A stretch of DNA of 8,175 bases from Phycisphaerales bacterium UBA854 (GTDB lineage: Bacteria > Planctomycetota > Phycisphaerae > Phycisphaerales > SM1A02). The translations under genes and the position numbers were made by a program. Below are positions 6,831 to 8,175 of the stretch, in pieces. Within the stretch, counting starts at the first letter, position 1. Each line of letters starts with the position of its first letter. The notes beneath the pieces are model-generated. The model made no database searches. It was not told where the DNA came from and saw only the letters and a program-made list of their open reading frames with translations. The stretch covers positions 61,467-69,641 of the forward strand of contig DBGM01000052.1 in assembly GCA_002295885.1 (NCBI GenBank), in the 5' to 3' direction.

Positions 6831-7556
6831 TCAGCGGATCCGCTTGATCGGCCAGCCGTGGACGTGCAGGGGCTGGGCGGCGTGGCAGAGCGGGGGGCCC
6901 GCGACCTCGAGGCCCGCGGCCCGGACCAGTTCGTCGTCCAGGGTCGGCACCTCGGCCCGGCACAGGGTCCACGGTTCGTGCCGGACTATGCCACGCCAGA
7001 CGCGGCCGCGTGAAGCGGAGTACAGGCAGTAGCGTTCGGTGAGGAAGTGTTCCAGGCTGCCCGGTTCCGTCGGAGGCAGCGGTTCGCCGACCCGCCACTG
7101 CATCCGGCTGCGTGCCCCGCGGGGTCGTCGGACCTCGTAGGTGCAGAGATCGTTTTCCGTGCGGACCCGGAAGCGGGCGAAGATGTAGTTGAGCTTCCAG
7201 ACGAGCCGGGCCGTCCAGACCGCTACGGGATTGGCCGCGTCGAGGCTGAAGAACCACACGCCGGGCACTCCGTTGCAGCGCACGTAGGTCCGCACGTTGC
7301 ATTCATGGAAGCGGGTGAAGCCAGGAACGCGCGGCAGTCCCTTGAGCCGGACGCGATCCATGGTGAAGGGCACGAGGCCCACCCACGCCCTCCCGGCGTG
7401 GGTGTCGACCTCGAGTCCGGAGGGAAGAAGGGACTGCAGATGCGACGCGTCGACCGGCCAGTGCATGAACAGCAGGTCCTTCCAGACCATGTCGATGGCC
7501 CAGCCGGGCGCGTCGGGGCCGAGCTTCCACGTGGCCACGGATTGGTCGGAGGCCAT
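6831..7556 (-). CDS. DUF2071 (YqjF-like) protein, function unknown
   Basis: A 241-residue cytoplasmic protein of the DUF2071/YqjF family, whose biochemical role is unknown. Family signatures are clear: WKDLLFMHWPV (25-35), LLPSGLEVDTHAGRAWVGLV (43-62) followed by PFTM, ECNVRTYV (85-92), GVPGVWFFSLDAAN (96-109), FLTERYCLYS (171-180) and HEPW (193-196). Length is normal for the family and no catalytic site is established. No signal peptide or membrane segment is seen. ATG 7556 is preferred, with AAGGA ten bases upstream. A GTG at 7574 in the same frame overlaps the upstream stop as GTGA, a common coupling arrangement, but has no ribosome site; it would add six residues. It is the last of three closely packed genes and is probably co-transcribed and translationally coupled with the 97-residue protein. 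Confidence 0.88.
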   Translation of the reverse strand: MASDQSVATWKLGPDAPGWAIDMVWKDLLFMHWPVDASHLQSLLPSGLEVDTHAGRAWVGLVPFTMDRVRLKGLPRVPGFTRFHECNVRTYVRCNGVPGVWFFSLDAANPVAVWTARLVWKLNYIFARFRVRTENDLCTYEVRRPRGARSRMQWRVGEPLPPTEPGSLEHFLTERYCLYSASRGRVWRGIVRHEPWTLCRAEVPTLDDELVRAAGLEVAGPPLCHAAQPLHVHGWPIKRIR

Positions 7557-7570
7557 GGTCACGGAATCCT

Positions 7571-7864
7571 TCACCGTCTGGTGAACAGACTCCGGACCAT
7601 GCCCAGCCAGTGCCGGCGGATGGAGAACCGGCCGGCGTACATGGTCACGGTGGCGACGAGGATCTTCCTGACGCGGACCAGGATGGTGACCGGATCCGTT
7701 CCACTGGTTCCGTTCACCGGCAGAGGGCGGGGCAGCTGCCGCTGCAGATGCAGAATCGATCGCAGCGAATCGAAGTCCATGGTCAGGTGCGAATCCCGCC
7801 CGTGCAGCCGGGCCCGGTGGGACCCGGAGCGGATGGTGAGGTCTCCGCTGAGTCGTACGCCCAT
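7571..7864 (-). CDS. 97-residue unknown protein in operon with DUF2071
   Basis: I do not recognise this protein. It is basic and cytoplasmic by appearance. The N-terminal part is strand-like (VRLSGDLTIRSG, then RARLHGRDSHLTMDF); the middle is Pro/Gly-rich (RPLPVNGTSGTD, about 46-57); the C-terminal part combines a hydrophobic stretch (TILVRVRKILVATVTMYAG, 60-78) with Arg-rich flanks (RRHWLGMVRSLFTRR). The 60-78 stretch is too interrupted by Arg and Lys to be called a membrane helix. GGAGG lies 7 bases before ATG 7864. Its start is 3 bases after the stop of the 67-residue gene, and its stop is 14 bases before the DUF2071 ATG, so all three form one transcript. Its RLSGDLTIR resembles WHLDGTLRI in its neighbour. 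Confidence 0.72.
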   Translation of the reverse strand: MGVRLSGDLTIRSGSHRARLHGRDSHLTMDFDSLRSILHLQRQLPRPLPVNGTSGTDPVTILVRVRKILVATVTMYAGRFSIRRHWLGMVRSLFTRR

Positions 7865-7867
7865 GGT

Positions 7868-8071
7868 TCAGCCTCCGCCGTGCGTCCGGGTGTGGATGCG
7901 AAGGGTGCCGTCGAGGTGCCAGGGGGCCCGCTTGGCGTTCTCGTCGGTGCTGCTGGGGATGCCGATCTTCATGTCCTCGAAGGTGTAGATGATCTCGGCG
8001 TTCTTGCCCGTCAGGTGCTCGTAGAGGCTGATGGCCAGTTCCGGCCAGGTGTTGGTTTCGTTGGCTGACAT
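7868..8071 (-). CDS. 67-residue unknown protein, first gene of the operon
   Basis: I do not recognise this protein with any certainty. It has a helical N-terminal third (NTWPELAISLYEHLTGKNAE, 7-26), then strand-like segments (IIYTFEDMKIGIPS, 27-40, and WHLDGTLRIHTRTH, 51-64), and ends in three glycines. No cysteine, signal peptide or membrane segment is present, so it should be a small soluble alpha/beta protein. AAGGA about 8 bases before ATG 8071 supports the start. It is the first gene of the visible operon: the 104 bases beyond it to the window edge contain no start in frame and no clear promoter. The 3-base gap to the next gene implies coupled translation and perhaps a complex with the 97-residue protein. 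Confidence 0.75.
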   Translation of the reverse strand: MSANETNTWPELAISLYEHLTGKNAEIIYTFEDMKIGIPSSTDENAKRAPWHLDGTLRIHTRTHGGG

Positions 8072-8175
8072 GCGTGTGTCCTTCTGTGAGGGGTTGTGGT
8101 CCGGGTGCTGTGCCCGAGAACGAACACTAGGCGCGCGGAAGGACGCCGGCCACGGGAAAATTCGATGGTGAGGGG

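Noticed and set aside
4976..6847. 623-codon plus-strand open frame opposite the kelch-dockerin gene
   Set aside because: It is a codon-bias shadow: Val/Gly/Asp/Arg-rich with no domain, while the opposite strand has a signal peptide, a strong ribosome site and recognisable modules.

Overview
The window looks like chromosomal DNA from a GC-rich bacterium, most likely a planctomycete of the Phycisphaerae type. This rests on two large secreted proteins that carry dockerin-like DVxDLLxxxxxWG calcium-binding modules, and in one case tandem GACC-type cysteine-rich modules. That combination is characteristic of this group. The assignment is from recalled family patterns, not a database search.

Left end (1-1768): iron-sulfur cluster assembly. 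A sufB gene runs leftward off the window edge. A HesB/IscA-family A-type carrier gene is divergent from it. The 191-base gap between them holds a perfect 9-bp-arm inverted repeat and three copies of CTAGAAT, so the pair probably shares regulation. The remaining suf genes would be expected off the left edge.

Centre-left (1851-3076): a 57-residue tail-anchored membrane peptide (minus strand) is divergent from a 288-residue exported protein (plus strand). The exported protein is built from four cysteine metal-binding units of YHS/TRASH-like type, the third of which has lost most of its cysteines. A 19-bp direct repeat with a 31-bp period lies between the two genes. A strong 14-bp-arm hairpin ends the exported-protein gene.

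Centre to right (3208-6718): two minus-strand secreted proteins. The first has a beta-rich N-terminal region, an internal dockerin-like module, two Cys-rich modules and a C-terminal PPC-like domain. The second is a kelch-like beta-propeller ending in a full two-loop dockerin-like module. They are separated by 475 bases with no gene, containing an unusual cluster of perfect inverted repeats.

Right end (6831-8071): a tight minus-strand operon of three cytoplasmic genes, reading from right to left: a 67-residue unknown protein, a 97-residue unknown protein and a DUF2071/YqjF-like protein. The two unknowns share a short strand motif.

I saw no rRNA, tRNA, CRISPR array, transposase or integrase. 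Long plus-strand open frames opposite the minus-strand genes are codon-bias shadows. The least understood parts are the four-unit cysteine protein with its divergent peptide, the 67/97/DUF2071 operon and the structured 4676-4841 spacer.
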